A stretch of DNA of 64,000 nucleotides, from the NCBI RefSeq assembly GCF_024198215.1, contig NZ_JAKCFA010000041.1, positions 1 to 64,000 on the forward strand, in the 5' to 3' direction. The position numbers and the translations under genes are program-made. Each line of letters opens with the position of its first letter. The stretch's first letter is position 1. The DNA comes from Myxococcus qinghaiensis. Its GTDB lineage: Bacteria > Myxococcota > Myxococcia > Myxococcales > Myxococcaceae. The notes beneath the pieces were generated by a model that made no database searches, was not told the origin of the DNA, and saw nothing but the letters and a program-made list of their open reading frames with translations. This document shows positions 8,590 through 17,388 of the stretch, piece by piece.

Positions 8590-10149
8590 ATGAAGCCGTT
8601 GCGGAGGTCCTCCCTGCTGGGCACGACGTGTGTCGTGTGGCTGGCGGGGTGTGGAAGTGGAACGTCTCCCGATGAGAGGGATTCCCAGGCGACAGGGCAG
8701 ACGCTGCTCGCCGATGACACGGTGCTGGTGACGAAGACCACGCGCTTCTACACGTCGGTGGGAATCGCCGAGCGCGCCGAGGACCTGTCGGACAATCCCC
8801 CTGAAATCCACGTGTACGACGGGGCCCGCTTCTCGCGCATCACTGGCTCCGCGGTGCCGGGAGGCTGGCGCTTCACGGGCGTGCCACGTGGGGAGTACTA
8901 CCTGCGCGCGGACACCGGCAGCAGGGTCGACATCCTCACGTCCGCGCGTCACGTGGACCTGGGCATCAACCAGTGGGGGCGTCCGGACGCCGTCTACACG
9001 GACGTCGACACGTCACCCGCCCGGCTCCACCTGCGAAACCTGTCGCCCTGGATGCCGTCCACAGGTGATTACGAGCCAGGCTCCAGTCTCCAGGCGGTCT
9101 CCTCCCAACTGGACCTGGCCGGCCCGTTGTTACCCTTCGACGAGCCGCCCGAGGGGGCGACCTCCATCGACAACGGTGAGGCGCTGATGCTGAGCTACAG
9201 CCGGAGCAGGATTCCCGTGTTCCATGCGGACCGCGGGGACCGGCTGTATGTCAATCAGCTCAGCGGATTCATCGCGGGTGGACTGACCGATGGGACGCGC
9301 GTGGGGTACTCCGCCGTGGACCGCTCCGTGGAAGTGGAGCCCTTCGACTTCGTGCCGGACTGGCTGACGTCCATGCCCCTCACCGGCGTGCTCCAGCCGC
9401 TGGAGCCGCGCGAGGTCACCCTCGATTTGCGCCTGTCCGAGTTCTCCCGCCTGGCCGTGGAGGGGCACCCGCGCGCCTCGCTCCTCCTGTCCTATTTCGA
9501 GATTCGCCCCGCTCCCCACAGCCAGGTGGAAGGTTGGTTTGGCTATGCGGGTGAGCTGCTGTCGATGTCCCTGCCCCTCGGAGCCGCGACTGACTTCACG
9601 GGCCACTTGCGCTTCGGCAATCCGTATCCGTCGGACTGGGGCGTGGTCGGCAGGTTGGGCCAGAGCTACGCCTCTCCGGCACCATCGCCGAGCAACCCGG
9701 CGCGTTCCTTCAACCTGACCGGGCACTATTTCGCCATCGACGCGCTCGAGAACCTGCTCTCAGGCCCGGTGGTCCCGAAGCTGTCGCCGCCGCGCTCCTT
9801 GCGCATCGACCGGAAGTCGGCCAGCGAGCCGCGCGAGGTGGGCTCGCTCCATCCCGTGATTTCCTGGGCCCCTCCGACGGTCGGCAAGCCCACGGGCTAT
9901 GAGGTGCGGGTGACGAAAATCCATCCGCAGTTGGGGCTCATGATGAACATGGGGCCCATCTATGTGCCCGGCTCGGTCCGGGAGCTGCGCGTGCCGCCCG
10001 GCAAGCTGGAGCGGGGGACCTACAACTACGTGAGGGTGACCGCCATCGAGGCCCCCCACTGGGACGTGGAGCAGGCTCCGCTCCGCACGCTGGAGACGGT
10101 GCCCTACCACTCCTCCACCGCCTTCGGCTCCCTCTTCTTCGTGCCGTGA
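8590..10149 (+). CDS. Lipoprotein with C-terminal fibronectin-III-like domain
   Basis: A 519-residue protein. A short signal peptide ends WLAGC, giving a lipidated Cys near residue 20; the ATG was chosen because it opens this signal. The body is a series of beta-rich segments with no catalytic motif that I recognise. Roughly residues 405-510 read like a fibronectin type III module, with PVISWAPP, a GYEVRV strand and an YNYVRVTAIE strand. The gene stands alone and ends 50 bases from a convergent lipoprotein gene. It is probably a surface lipoprotein; its role is unknown. Confidence 0.8.
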   Translation: MKPLRRSSLLGTTCVVWLAGCGSGTSPDERDSQATGQTLLADDTVLVTKTTRFYTSVGIAERAEDLSDNPPEIHVYDGARFSRITGSAVPGGWRFTGVPRGEYYLRADTGSRVDILTSARHVDLGINQWGRPDAVYTDVDTSPARLHLRNLSPWMPSTGDYEPGSSLQAVSSQLDLAGPLLPFDEPPEGATSIDNGEALMLSYSRSRIPVFHADRGDRLYVNQLSGFIAGGLTDGTRVGYSAVDRSVEVEPFDFVPDWLTSMPLTGVLQPLEPREVTLDLRLSEFSRLAVEGHPRASLLLSYFEIRPAPHSQVEGWFGYAGELLSMSLPLGAATDFTGHLRFGNPYPSDWGVVGRLGQSYASPAPSPSNPARSFNLTGHYFAIDALENLLSGPVVPKLSPPRSLRIDRKSASEPREVGSLHPVISWAPPTVGKPTGYEVRVTKIHPQLGLMMNMGPIYVPGSVRELRVPPGKLERGTYNYVRVTAIEAPHWDVEQAPLRTLETVPYHSSTAFGSLFFVP

Positions 10150-10198
10150 GGTCGGGCTGTTGATGGCCATGGCGTTCGTCGTGACGCCGGGGTTGTTG

Positions 10199-11449
10199 TC
10201 ACTTGGGGCGGGCGGTATTCCGGGGCGGAGCGGGCGGCTTCGTCAGCGCGCGGTAGCGGCCCTGGCACTTCTGGTAGCGCGCATCCACGGAGCGCGCGAA
10301 CCACGCCGTGGTGCGCTCTCCCTTCAGCTTGGGGCTCTGGAGCGTCACCTGCGGAAGCTGCGCGTAGGCGGGGGACTCTCCCGTCTGGTTCGCGTACACG
10401 CGCTTCACCGCGCGGAAGGTCTCCGTGGACTCGAAGGCTTCTTCCTTCTCCTTCTTCACGTCGCGGCGGACCTGGCGCTCGCTCAGCTCCGGGGCGTGGT
10501 CTCGACGGAAGGCGAGCAGCGCCGCCAGGGACTTGCTGTCCTCCGCGCGGGGGTCGCCGTTCTTGTCATAGAGTTGCAGGTCTCCGTCGAGGACGAGGGA
10601 CACGCGGGTGAGCTGGCTCACCTGGGCCTGGAGCGCGGCGTTGCGCGAGGCGTAGACGCCGGCGTTGTAGTCCGCGAAGCGGAAGAGGGGCTGGGGATAG
10701 GCGGCCTCGAAGCCGAGCAGCCGCGCCGTGCCGAAGCGCACTCCGCCCGCGCGCGTGTACAGCGACTCGCGCACCTTCACCGGGTCCGCGTCCTCGCCTT
10801 CCTTCTCCACCGCGTACCGGACGCTCACCTGCATGGAGCCCGCGGTGGTGACGGGGTTGAGGTCCTCCAGGCGCCGCGAGGAGAACAGGGCGCTGGCCAG
10901 GTTCATCGTCGCGAAGGTCGTGGGGTACTCGGCCTCGTAGTACGCGAGCATGTCGCGGAAGAGGCGGTCGAGGTCTCGTTCCGTGCGCACGGTGCGCAGC
11001 CGCTCGTCGAAGGTGCGCTTCTGGCCGGCGGCCTTGCCCGCGAGCACCGAGGCCAGCGCCTTGTGGCCCAGCGGGCCCAGCGTGTCCGCGTGTTCTTCCA
11101 ATCGCGTGCGGACCATGCGCGACAGGTTCGGCACCGCCGGGTCCGACTGGAAGCCGGATTCCTGTTCGATGATGGCGAGCACGGAGCACACGGCCGAGGG
11201 CGATGGCGGGACGTCCTCCGCTTCCAGCGCGTCGAGGACGTCCCGGGCCCAGCCCTCGCGCTCCTTCACGTGGGGCGGGAGGAGCTGGGTGACCTGCTGG
11301 GCCGTGAGACGCGGAGGGGGAGGTACGGTGGGCTCGGGCGTGCGCACGCCTCGCGGGGTACATGCGACGAGCGCGCAGACCAGGGCCCAGGCGACGCGTC
11401 CATGTCCGCGCCGCCGCGTTCCGGTTCCACCTGGGCCTGGGTCATCCAT
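10199..11449 (-). CDS. DUF1615 lipoprotein with lytic-transglycosylase-like motifs
   Basis: A 416-residue lipoprotein with a lipobox ending in Cys30 (ALVAC). It matches my memory of the DUF1615 family. It holds three motifs in the order typical of the lysozyme-like SLT fold: IIEQES-GFQ at residues 93-100, where Glu97 would be the catalytic acid, then AGSMQVSV, then FADYNAGVYASR. This suggests outer-membrane-anchored peptidoglycan cleavage, although family members are usually left as unknown function. The start at 11449 was chosen because it precedes the signal; the 38 residues further upstream look non-coding. It is convergent with the gene ending at 10149. Confidence 0.85.
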   Translation of the reverse strand: MDDPGPGGTGTRRRGHGRVAWALVCALVACTPRGVRTPEPTVPPPPRLTAQQVTQLLPPHVKEREGWARDVLDALEAEDVPPSPSAVCSVLAIIEQESGFQSDPAVPNLSRMVRTRLEEHADTLGPLGHKALASVLAGKAAGQKRTFDERLRTVRTERDLDRLFRDMLAYYEAEYPTTFATMNLASALFSSRRLEDLNPVTTAGSMQVSVRYAVEKEGEDADPVKVRESLYTRAGGVRFGTARLLGFEAAYPQPLFRFADYNAGVYASRNAALQAQVSQLTRVSLVLDGDLQLYDKNGDPRAEDSKSLAALLAFRRDHAPELSERQVRRDVKKEKEEAFESTETFRAVKRVYANQTGESPAYAQLPQVTLQSPKLKGERTTAWFARSVDARYQKCQGRYRALTKPPAPPRNTARPK

Positions 11450-11638
11450 CCGCTGTTGCCTCCGGGCACGACTCGAGGTTCCACCGAGATTCGACGGTGG
11501 AACAGCCGGCGCGGTGACATCGTCCCGCCGCCGGGGTCCTCGACGGCGGGGCTGCGGGGCCATTCACTCCGTGACTCGGGGCGTCATCCTACCTTGCCCC
11601 GGGTGGCGGAGGGAGTGGGTTCCAGGCGGAGTCCTGGC

Positions 11639-12589
11639 TCAGCGGCGGATGCGCACGTCGCGCGCCACGGAGCGCCCACCCATGAGGACGAAGCGCGCGC
11701 GCACGGGCGTGCCCTCCTGGAGCTGGCGCAGTGAGACGCGGCGTCCCTGGCGGACACCCTGGCTGCGCTCGTCGAGCGTCAGCACGTAGTCGCTGCCCTC
11801 GCGGTCGCGCACGGTGATGGTGTCGCGGCCCACGCGGGTGACCCTGCCGCTCACCGCGCTGGAGGCGATGACCACGTCTTCGAGCGAGCGGTTCGAGGTG
11901 TTCTCCGGGAGCGCGGCCTGCGCTGCGCGCGCGGCGCCCTTGAACCAGTCTTCATCGTCGCTTGCCTGGACCGCTTCGGTGCCGATCATCACCCTGCCGG
12001 CCCCAGGGGCCTGGACCGCCGCGCTGCCCGGGGTGGTGCTGGCCGTGGCGCCGGAGGCGGTGGTGCTGGTGCCGGTGTTTCCGGCCGCGGTGTTGCCGGT
12101 GGTCCTCGCGGCATTGCCAGTGTTGCCGGCCGCGGCGCCGCTGGCCGCGGTGTTGCCGGTGTTCCTCGCGGCATTGCCTGTGCTGCTGGTCGCGGTGTTG
12201 CTGGTGCCCGTGGCGTTACCGGTGCTTCTCGCCGCCGTGTTGCCTGCGCCCTGTGCATTGCCGGTGTTGCTGGCTGCCCTGTTGCCAGGGGTGTTGCTGG
12301 CAGCCGTTTGGCCCGTGCTCGGTGCATTGCTGGTGTTGCCCACCGCTGTGTTGCCCGGGGCCCGTGCGCCGCCTGTGTTCACTGCGTTGCGCTGCGCCGC
12401 GGCGGAGTCCCGCGTGGCGACGGTCTGCCCCGCGACGCCGCCCGCCATGCTCGGCGGCGGTAACTCCTGCTCCGACTGTCCATTCACGGACCTAGCGCTA
12501 CCGGCGGGCTCCTGCCCTTGCCGCTCGGCACACCCGGACACCCACGCGCAGAGACCCAACATTCCCACCCACGCCCATCGCCTGCCCAT
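11639..12589 (-). CDS. Asn-Thr-Gly/Ala repeat lipoprotein with C-terminal beta domain
   Basis: A 316-residue lipoprotein. The ATG at 12589 has an ideal GAGGTGA site five bases upstream, better than the in-frame ATG seven codons earlier. The signal ends WVSGC with Cys near residue 20. Residues about 65-190 are low-complexity, built from units such as NTGNAA, NTAAGN and STGNAT. The last 110 residues are ordered, with a VSGRVTRVGRDTITVRDREG stretch resembling small beta-barrel (DUF5666-like) domains. The linker probably spans the periplasm or extends from the surface. Such repeats vary in copy number between strains. No partner gene is evident nearby. Confidence 0.82.
   Translation of the reverse strand: MGRRWAWVGMLGLCAWVSGCAERQGQEPAGSARSVNGQSEQELPPPSMAGGVAGQTVATRDSAAAQRNAVNTGGARAPGNTAVGNTSNAPSTGQTAASNTPGNRAASNTGNAQGAGNTAARSTGNATGTSNTATSSTGNAARNTGNTAASGAAAGNTGNAARTTGNTAAGNTGTSTTASGATASTTPGSAAVQAPGAGRVMIGTEAVQASDDEDWFKGAARAAQAALPENTSNRSLEDVVIASSAVSGRVTRVGRDTITVRDREGSDYVLTLDERSQGVRQGRRVSLRQLQEGTPVRARFVLMGGRSVARDVRIRR
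12040..12360 (-). repeat. Degenerate Asn-Thr-Gly/Ala coding repeat tract
   Basis: About 320 bases inside the lipoprotein gene are built from imperfect units of 12 to 24 bases that encode Asn-Thr/Gly-Ala steps. On the plus strand they read as recurring GTGTTGCCGGTG-like and GCATTGCC-like words. Boundaries are approximate. Slipped-strand changes in length are likely. Confidence 0.7.
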
Positions 12590-12777
12590 CCAATCACCTC
12601 GCGTTCCCATTCCGCGTTACGTGCCAGGAGATCTGTGCAAGAGGCGTGCTCCTATCAACCAGGGCGTGGGCCTGAGTACTCGTGAGGGCTCATCATGGCT
12701 GCGCACCAGGCGACCGAAGAACCGGGTTGCTCGGTTGCCTGCTCGCGAGGCGCTTCCGGAAGCGCGGCCCGCGTTGC

Positions 12778-13596
12778 TCAGGCTGAAAGCGCGCGGGCCA
12801 CGGCCTTCACATGCGAGCGCACCAGCTCACGCGATGCCATCAGCTCCGTGGCGTTGGCGGGGGTGTACCCCAGGCACAGCACCACGTCGTCCTCGGGTGC
12901 GGCCCGCACGCCCAGCTTCATGTAGTCGAGTATTCGCGGCACCGGCTCACCCTCCGTGTCGCGCGTGAAGCGCCCGAAGACCGCTGCGTTCGGGTCTCTC
13001 CGGGGCGCCGTCTCCTTCAGCGCGAACAGCCGCCGCACCGCCGTGAGCACCTCCGGCTTCTCCACCATCCGCTCCGGCTTCGCCGGCCCCGCCAGCTCCC
13101 ACTCCAGCAGCCGCAGGCACCCGCGCACGAACTCCACGTCGGTGATGACGAGTCCATACAGATACCAGTCCGCGCACGCGGCCTGCACCAGCTTCGCCTG
13201 CGCGTCGGTGAGCCAGCCGAAGGACGGACACGTGAAGGTCTCGCACACCGACGAGCGATAGACGCCGCAGTCGCGCAGGTCCGCGCCTCCCGTCACCTTC
13301 GGATGCCCCAGGCACCCCACCTGCTTGCGCTCCCGGTCCAGGAAGCCCAGCAGCGGACACACCCGGACGGCGTCGAACATCGGCGCCGCGCGCCGGGCGG
13401 CCACCAGCTCCTTCGCCGCCGCGTGCCAGGCCTCCGGCTCCATCGGCGCTCGACGCAGCCGCTCCGTCTGCATGGCGAGCTGCTCCGTCAGCGCGATGCG
13501 GGAGTGGTCCTTGAAGTTGTAGAGGCCACAGCAGGCGCCGCACGAGGCGCCTCCACCGGGCTGACACAGGTGGAAGGAGACCGTCACGGGGCACAT
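12778..13596 (-). CDS. Cys-cluster (YkgJ/Fli-type zinc or iron-binding) protein
   Basis: A 272-residue cytoplasmic protein. The N-terminus has CQPGGGASCGACC (Cys at about 11, 19, 22, 23), followed by Cys near residues 80, 94, 109, 117 and 122 in CPLLGF, GCLGHP, RDCGVY and CETFTC contexts. This pattern resembles the YkgJ-like family, in which conserved cysteines coordinate a zinc or iron-sulfur site. The C-terminal half is helical and lacks known motifs. The ribosome site is weak and a GTG three codons downstream is a possible alternative start. No enzymatic role can be read from the sequence. Confidence 0.8.
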   Translation of the reverse strand: MCPVTVSFHLCQPGGGASCGACCGLYNFKDHSRIALTEQLAMQTERLRRAPMEPEAWHAAAKELVAARRAAPMFDAVRVCPLLGFLDRERKQVGCLGHPKVTGGADLRDCGVYRSSVCETFTCPSFGWLTDAQAKLVQAACADWYLYGLVITDVEFVRGCLRLLEWELAGPAKPERMVEKPEVLTAVRRLFALKETAPRRDPNAAVFGRFTRDTEGEPVPRILDYMKLGVRAAPEDDVVLCLGYTPANATELMASRELVRSHVKAVARALSA

Positions 13597-13885
13597 CTTA
13601 CGAGCACCAACGATTTATGCAGCAGAATCGTAGCGGGCAGGCGAGCAGCCGTGCCACCCTCCTCATGGACTGGCTGTAGAAGTCAGCGCGCCTGGGAGGG
13701 AACTGCCTGGCGGCTCGCTCGCGCGTAACCCGTCGGGTCGCGGTCTCGAAGGCCCTTGCTCGACTGCTCGCCGTGCCGGGTGCCACCTGTGGAGCGGCGC
13801 CACGCATGAGCGGCGCTCCGACGTGGGCTGCTCCTTGAGTATTACCCTTCGGAGAGCGGGTGCTCCGAGGAAGGGGAACTTCTCC

Positions 13886-14995
13886 ATGGCCACGCCGGAC
13901 CAGAAATCGCGACCTGAACGTGACGACACGGATGAAAGCCTCCGCTTGGAGCGGGAGAAATCCGACGACGAGTACAGCAACAGGCAGACCGTGATTGAGA
14001 CGGAGACGGATGCCGCTGTCGAGACGTCCCGGGCAAGGGCTGACGAAGTCCTACGAGCGACCCGCGAAAACGCGGATACGCGGATGGCCCGGTCGCAGGC
14101 ACCCATCTCCACGCGGAGGAGCATCGCGCGGGAGCGGGCACATGACGACGCAGCCCTGCTCGGGGAGCGGGCGACCGCTGACGAAGAGCTGCAAGAAGAA
14201 CGCGTGGAGCGCCAGCGCGCCCTGGCCGCCCTCCTTCGCACGGAACGAGAGGAGACCAACGCCCGGCTGCTGATAGAGCGGACATGCGCCGACGATGGCC
14301 TGGCGGCGCGGGACCAGTTCATGGCGATGGTCAGCCACGACTCGCGTGCGCTGCTTGGGGGCATCGCCTTGCAGGCGACCGTGCTGAAGCGGGATGCCGC
14401 CGAAAACGAGGCGGGCGGCAAGACCCTCCACGCCGCGGAGAGAATCCAGCGGTTCACCGCCCGGCTGACCCGGCTGATTGAAGACCTGCTGGATGTGGTC
14501 AGCATGGAGGCGGGCATTCTCCGCGTCGACCCCACGGTGCAGGATGCGACCGCGCTCGTGCGGGAGTCTCTCGAGGCGTTTCAGCCCCTGGCCTCCGTGC
14601 AGGGCCTCTCGCTTGACGCGGAGATACGCGGCGACAGGCTGATGGCGAAGCTCGACCATGAGCGCATCCTTCAGGTGCTCGGCAACCTGTTGACCAATGC
14701 CATCAAGTTCACGCCGGCGGGCGGCGCTATTTCGCTTCGAGTCGAGCCGGTGGACCAGGGCGTTCGCTTCTCGGTGACGGACACGGGCTCCGGAATCCCG
14801 AGCCATCAATTGGAGGAGGTGTTCCAGCGTTTCTGGCAAGCCCGCGGCGAAGACCGCAGAGGGCTGGGGCTCGGGCTCGCCATCTCCAAGGGCATTATTG
14901 ACGCGCACGGTGGGCGGATCTGGGTCGAGAGTCAGCCAGGCAAGGGAAGTACCTTCTCGTTCACGCTGCCAGGTGCTTCTTCCTCACCCGCATAG
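13886..14995 (+). CDS. Cytoplasmic sensor histidine kinase with long coiled-coil N-terminus
   Basis: A 369-residue kinase without membrane segments. The ATG is preceded by an AAGGGG site and removes a 21-residue upstream extension. Residues 10-135 form an Arg/Glu/Asp-rich coiled coil with a repeated R-x-x-A-D-x-x-L pattern. The dimerisation/phosphoacceptor helix has His151 in VSHDSRALLGG; most HisKA proteins have HDLR or HELR with Thr-Pro or Asn-Pro next, so the motif is unusual. The ATPase domain has NLLTNAIKF (N box), DTGSGIP (G1) and GLGLGLAI (G2). There is no adjacent response regulator, so it is an orphan kinase. Input probably comes through the coiled coil. Confidence 0.92.
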   Translation: MATPDQKSRPERDDTDESLRLEREKSDDEYSNRQTVIETETDAAVETSRARADEVLRATRENADTRMARSQAPISTRRSIARERAHDDAALLGERATADEELQEERVERQRALAALLRTEREETNARLLIERTCADDGLAARDQFMAMVSHDSRALLGGIALQATVLKRDAAENEAGGKTLHAAERIQRFTARLTRLIEDLLDVVSMEAGILRVDPTVQDATALVRESLEAFQPLASVQGLSLDAEIRGDRLMAKLDHERILQVLGNLLTNAIKFTPAGGAISLRVEPVDQGVRFSVTDTGSGIPSHQLEEVFQRFWQARGEDRRGLGLGLAISKGIIDAHGGRIWVESQPGKGSTFSFTLPGASSSPA

Positions 14996-15010
14996 TGCTC
15001 AACGGTGGGC

Positions 15011-16816
15011 TCAGAACCACTCGGGCTTCATCCGCGCGTAGGAGTCCTCGCCGGTGCGGCACAGGTCAATCAGCAGGGGGATTCGGGGCAGCTCCACGGC
15101 GAACCAGTACTGCGCGGCGGCCAGCTTGCCCTCGTAGAAGTCCGCGTCGCCCGAGCCTCGCGCGAGGCCCTCCTTCGCCGCCGCGGCCTGCTCCAGCCAG
15201 CGCCACGCCACCGCCAGCACGCTGAACAGGTCCAGGAAGTCCGCGCTGTGACGCAGCATCAGCTCCACCTCTCCCGCCGCGCCCCGCGCCCCCAGCTCCG
15301 CGACGAGTCCCGCCACCTCGCCCGTGGTGCGCTCCAGCGCCTCACCCCACGCGGGGTCCACGCCCGCCTTCCGAGCCCGCTCCACCGTGCGGCCCACCGC
15401 GTCCGCGAAGGCCGCCAGCGCCGCGCCTCCACCGGCCACCACCTTGCGACCCAGCAGGTCGAGTCCCTGGATGCCCGTGGTGCCCTCGTGGATGCTGTTG
15501 AGCTTCTGGTCCCTCAGCCACGCCTCCGGCAGGTACTCGCTGGAGTATCCATAGCCGCCGTGCACCTGCACCGCGAGCGCATTGGCCTCGAAGCCGCGCT
15601 CCGCGGGGAAGCTCTTCGCCACCGGCGTCAGCAGGTCCACCAGCAGCCCCGCGCGCTGACGCGTGTCCTCGTCCGTGGCGTGCGACGCGAGGTCCGCCTG
15701 GTACGCCGCCGTCACCAGCAGCGAGAGGCCGCCTTCGACAATCGCCTTCTGGCGCAACAGCATGCGGCGCACGTCCGCGTGCTCGATGATGGGGTGCTGC
15801 GGGCGCGTGGCGTCCTTGGCTCCCACGGGCCGACCCTGGGGACGCTCGCGCGCGTAGGCCACGGCCTCGTGGTACGCGACCGACGCGGTGGCCACGCCGT
15901 TGAGGCCCACCATGATGCGCGCCTCGTTCATCATCTGGAACATGCACGCCAGCCCGCGCCCGGGCTGTCCCACCATCCACCCTCGGCAGTCACCTGACTC
16001 GCCGTAGTTGAGGACGAGGCTGGGGATGCCCTTCCAGCCAATCTTGTGGATGACGCCGGCCACGCGGACGTCGTTGTCCACCAGCGCGTCACCCTCGCGC
16101 CGCCGCGCCGGCACCGCGAACAAGGAGATGCCGCGCGTGCCGCTCTCCACGCCCTCGGTGCGCGCCAGCGTGAGGTGCACGATGTTCTCGGTGAAGTCCT
16201 GGTCCCCACCGCTGATGAAGATTTTCGAGCCCTGGATGCGCCACGTCCCGTCCGCCGCCAGCGTCGCGCGCGTGCGCACGTCCGCGAGGCTGCTGCCCGC
16301 CTGCGGCTCGGTGAGCGCCATGGTGCCCGTCCACTCACCCCGATAGAGCGGCTCCATGAAGGCCGCCTTCACCTCCGGCGTGCCGAAGGCCTCCAGGAGA
16401 TGCGCGGCGCCGTGCGTCAGGCCCAGGTAGGCATACGCGCTCAGGTTGGCCGCCATGAGATAGGCGCTGGCCAGCGCGTGGACGGTGAGCGGAAGCTGCT
16501 GGCCTCCTACGTCCGGAGGCCGGGTGGCGGTGAGCATCCCCAGCTCCACCAGCCGCGGGTACAGCTCGCGCATCAGCGGATGGACGTGGACGCGGCCCTT
16601 GTCGAAGGTGGGCGGCTCCACATCGAACGTCCGATAGGTGGGGTAGAGCACCTCGCGCGCGAAGCGCCGGGCGCTGTCCAGCAGCAGGCCGAACGTCTCT
16701 CGGGAGTGCTCCGCGAAGTCGGGCAGCTCGCACAGGGTGGCGACCCGCACCACCTCGTCGAGCTGGAAGTCCACGTCGCGGTCCGACAACAACGGATTGG
16801 GGCGGGGCGCGGTCAT
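15011..16816 (-). CDS. Acyl-CoA dehydrogenase, large (about 600-residue) type
   Basis: A 601-residue flavoprotein that should oxidise acyl-CoA to trans-2-enoyl-CoA, passing electrons to ETF. Visible motifs include ALTEPQAGSSLAD near residue 160, KIFISGGDQD near 190, and the C-terminal catalytic-base segment NSIHEGTTGIQGLDLLGRK near residue 440. The last 120 residues match the extra C-terminal domain of the long acyl-CoA dehydrogenases (PF12806-like). The chosen ATG starts MTAPRPNPL; the longer in-frame version adds 52 low-quality residues. It converges on the kinase gene with only 15 bases between stops. Substrate chain length cannot be read from the sequence. Confidence 0.95.
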   Translation of the reverse strand: MTAPRPNPLLSDRDVDFQLDEVVRVATLCELPDFAEHSRETFGLLLDSARRFAREVLYPTYRTFDVEPPTFDKGRVHVHPLMRELYPRLVELGMLTATRPPDVGGQQLPLTVHALASAYLMAANLSAYAYLGLTHGAAHLLEAFGTPEVKAAFMEPLYRGEWTGTMALTEPQAGSSLADVRTRATLAADGTWRIQGSKIFISGGDQDFTENIVHLTLARTEGVESGTRGISLFAVPARRREGDALVDNDVRVAGVIHKIGWKGIPSLVLNYGESGDCRGWMVGQPGRGLACMFQMMNEARIMVGLNGVATASVAYHEAVAYARERPQGRPVGAKDATRPQHPIIEHADVRRMLLRQKAIVEGGLSLLVTAAYQADLASHATDEDTRQRAGLLVDLLTPVAKSFPAERGFEANALAVQVHGGYGYSSEYLPEAWLRDQKLNSIHEGTTGIQGLDLLGRKVVAGGGAALAAFADAVGRTVERARKAGVDPAWGEALERTTGEVAGLVAELGARGAAGEVELMLRHSADFLDLFSVLAVAWRWLEQAAAAKEGLARGSGDADFYEGKLAAAQYWFAVELPRIPLLIDLCRTGEDSYARMKPEWF

Positions 16817-16838
16817 CCCCCGGTTGTTAGCAGGAGCG

Positions 16839-17000
16839 TTACCAGGAGGCGATGGCGTCTTCGAAGTCGACCGCCTCGTCGTCCCACGACTCGTGCGCCG
16901 GTTCCGTGCGCGTTCGCAGAGCGGAACGCCGCCAGCGCTTTCCCGGTCCACGCGGTGACTGGTGTCGCTCACCCAGGGCTTCCAACACGGCGAAGGTCAT
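16839..17000 (-). CDS. Small protein with acidic C-terminus (possible)
   Basis: A 53-residue frame from ATG at 17000, with GGAG eight bases upstream, ending 22 bases before the acyl-CoA dehydrogenase start. It has a basic centre (GPGKRWRRSALRTR) and an acidic tail (SWDDEAVDFEDAI). The codons of the last 20 residues have strong GC3 bias, which favours real coding. Longer in-frame versions from 17105 (ATG) or 17147 (GTG) exist. No family is recognised. Confidence 0.4.
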   Translation of the reverse strand: MTFAVLEALGERHQSPRGPGKRWRRSALRTRTEPAHESWDDEAVDFEDAIASW

Positions 17001-17388
17001 CGTCTCGGCTCCCAATGTCCTGCTGTCCACGGGGCGCCGCAGCCGCCCCAGGATTTGTCGTCTCCGAGGTCCCTCGGCCCAGGCCGAGCATGATGTGCAC
17101 CACATGACAGGCTCCTGCTCCCCGGAGGCATTCGTTTCCGCTTGCACGTCTGGCGGATGAAGGTGGGTCTGGACCTTCGTTCATGCCATGTGGGGAGCGC
17201 TCCCCCCTTTGCCGTCCGTAGGCAGGGCGACGGACGGAGCGAGCGATTGTCTGCTCGTCTGCCATGACACTCCGGGCCTCTCACCGGCCGGTCCCCGACT
17301 TCTCGTGAGATGGTTTTACGCGGTGCGGCGTCGGGCCCTGGCCCTCTGCGCGCGTGACGGCGGCGCGTTCTCGTCCATCATCTCGCGC
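17001..17388. other. Gene-poor stretch before the beta-lactamase-like gene
   Basis: Overlapping short open frames occur on both strands here, but none combines good GC3 bias with a ribosome site. The stretch should contain the promoter of the serine hydrolase gene. I see no convincing hairpin or RNA gene. Confidence 0.4.

Noticed and set aside
13663..14535. A 290-residue minus-strand frame over the kinase gene
   Set aside because: Ser/Arg-rich antisense composition; the plus strand encodes a complete kinase.
16969..17284. Two minus-strand short frames of 95-98 residues
   Set aside because: Mixed composition, poor GC3 bias and no ribosome site.
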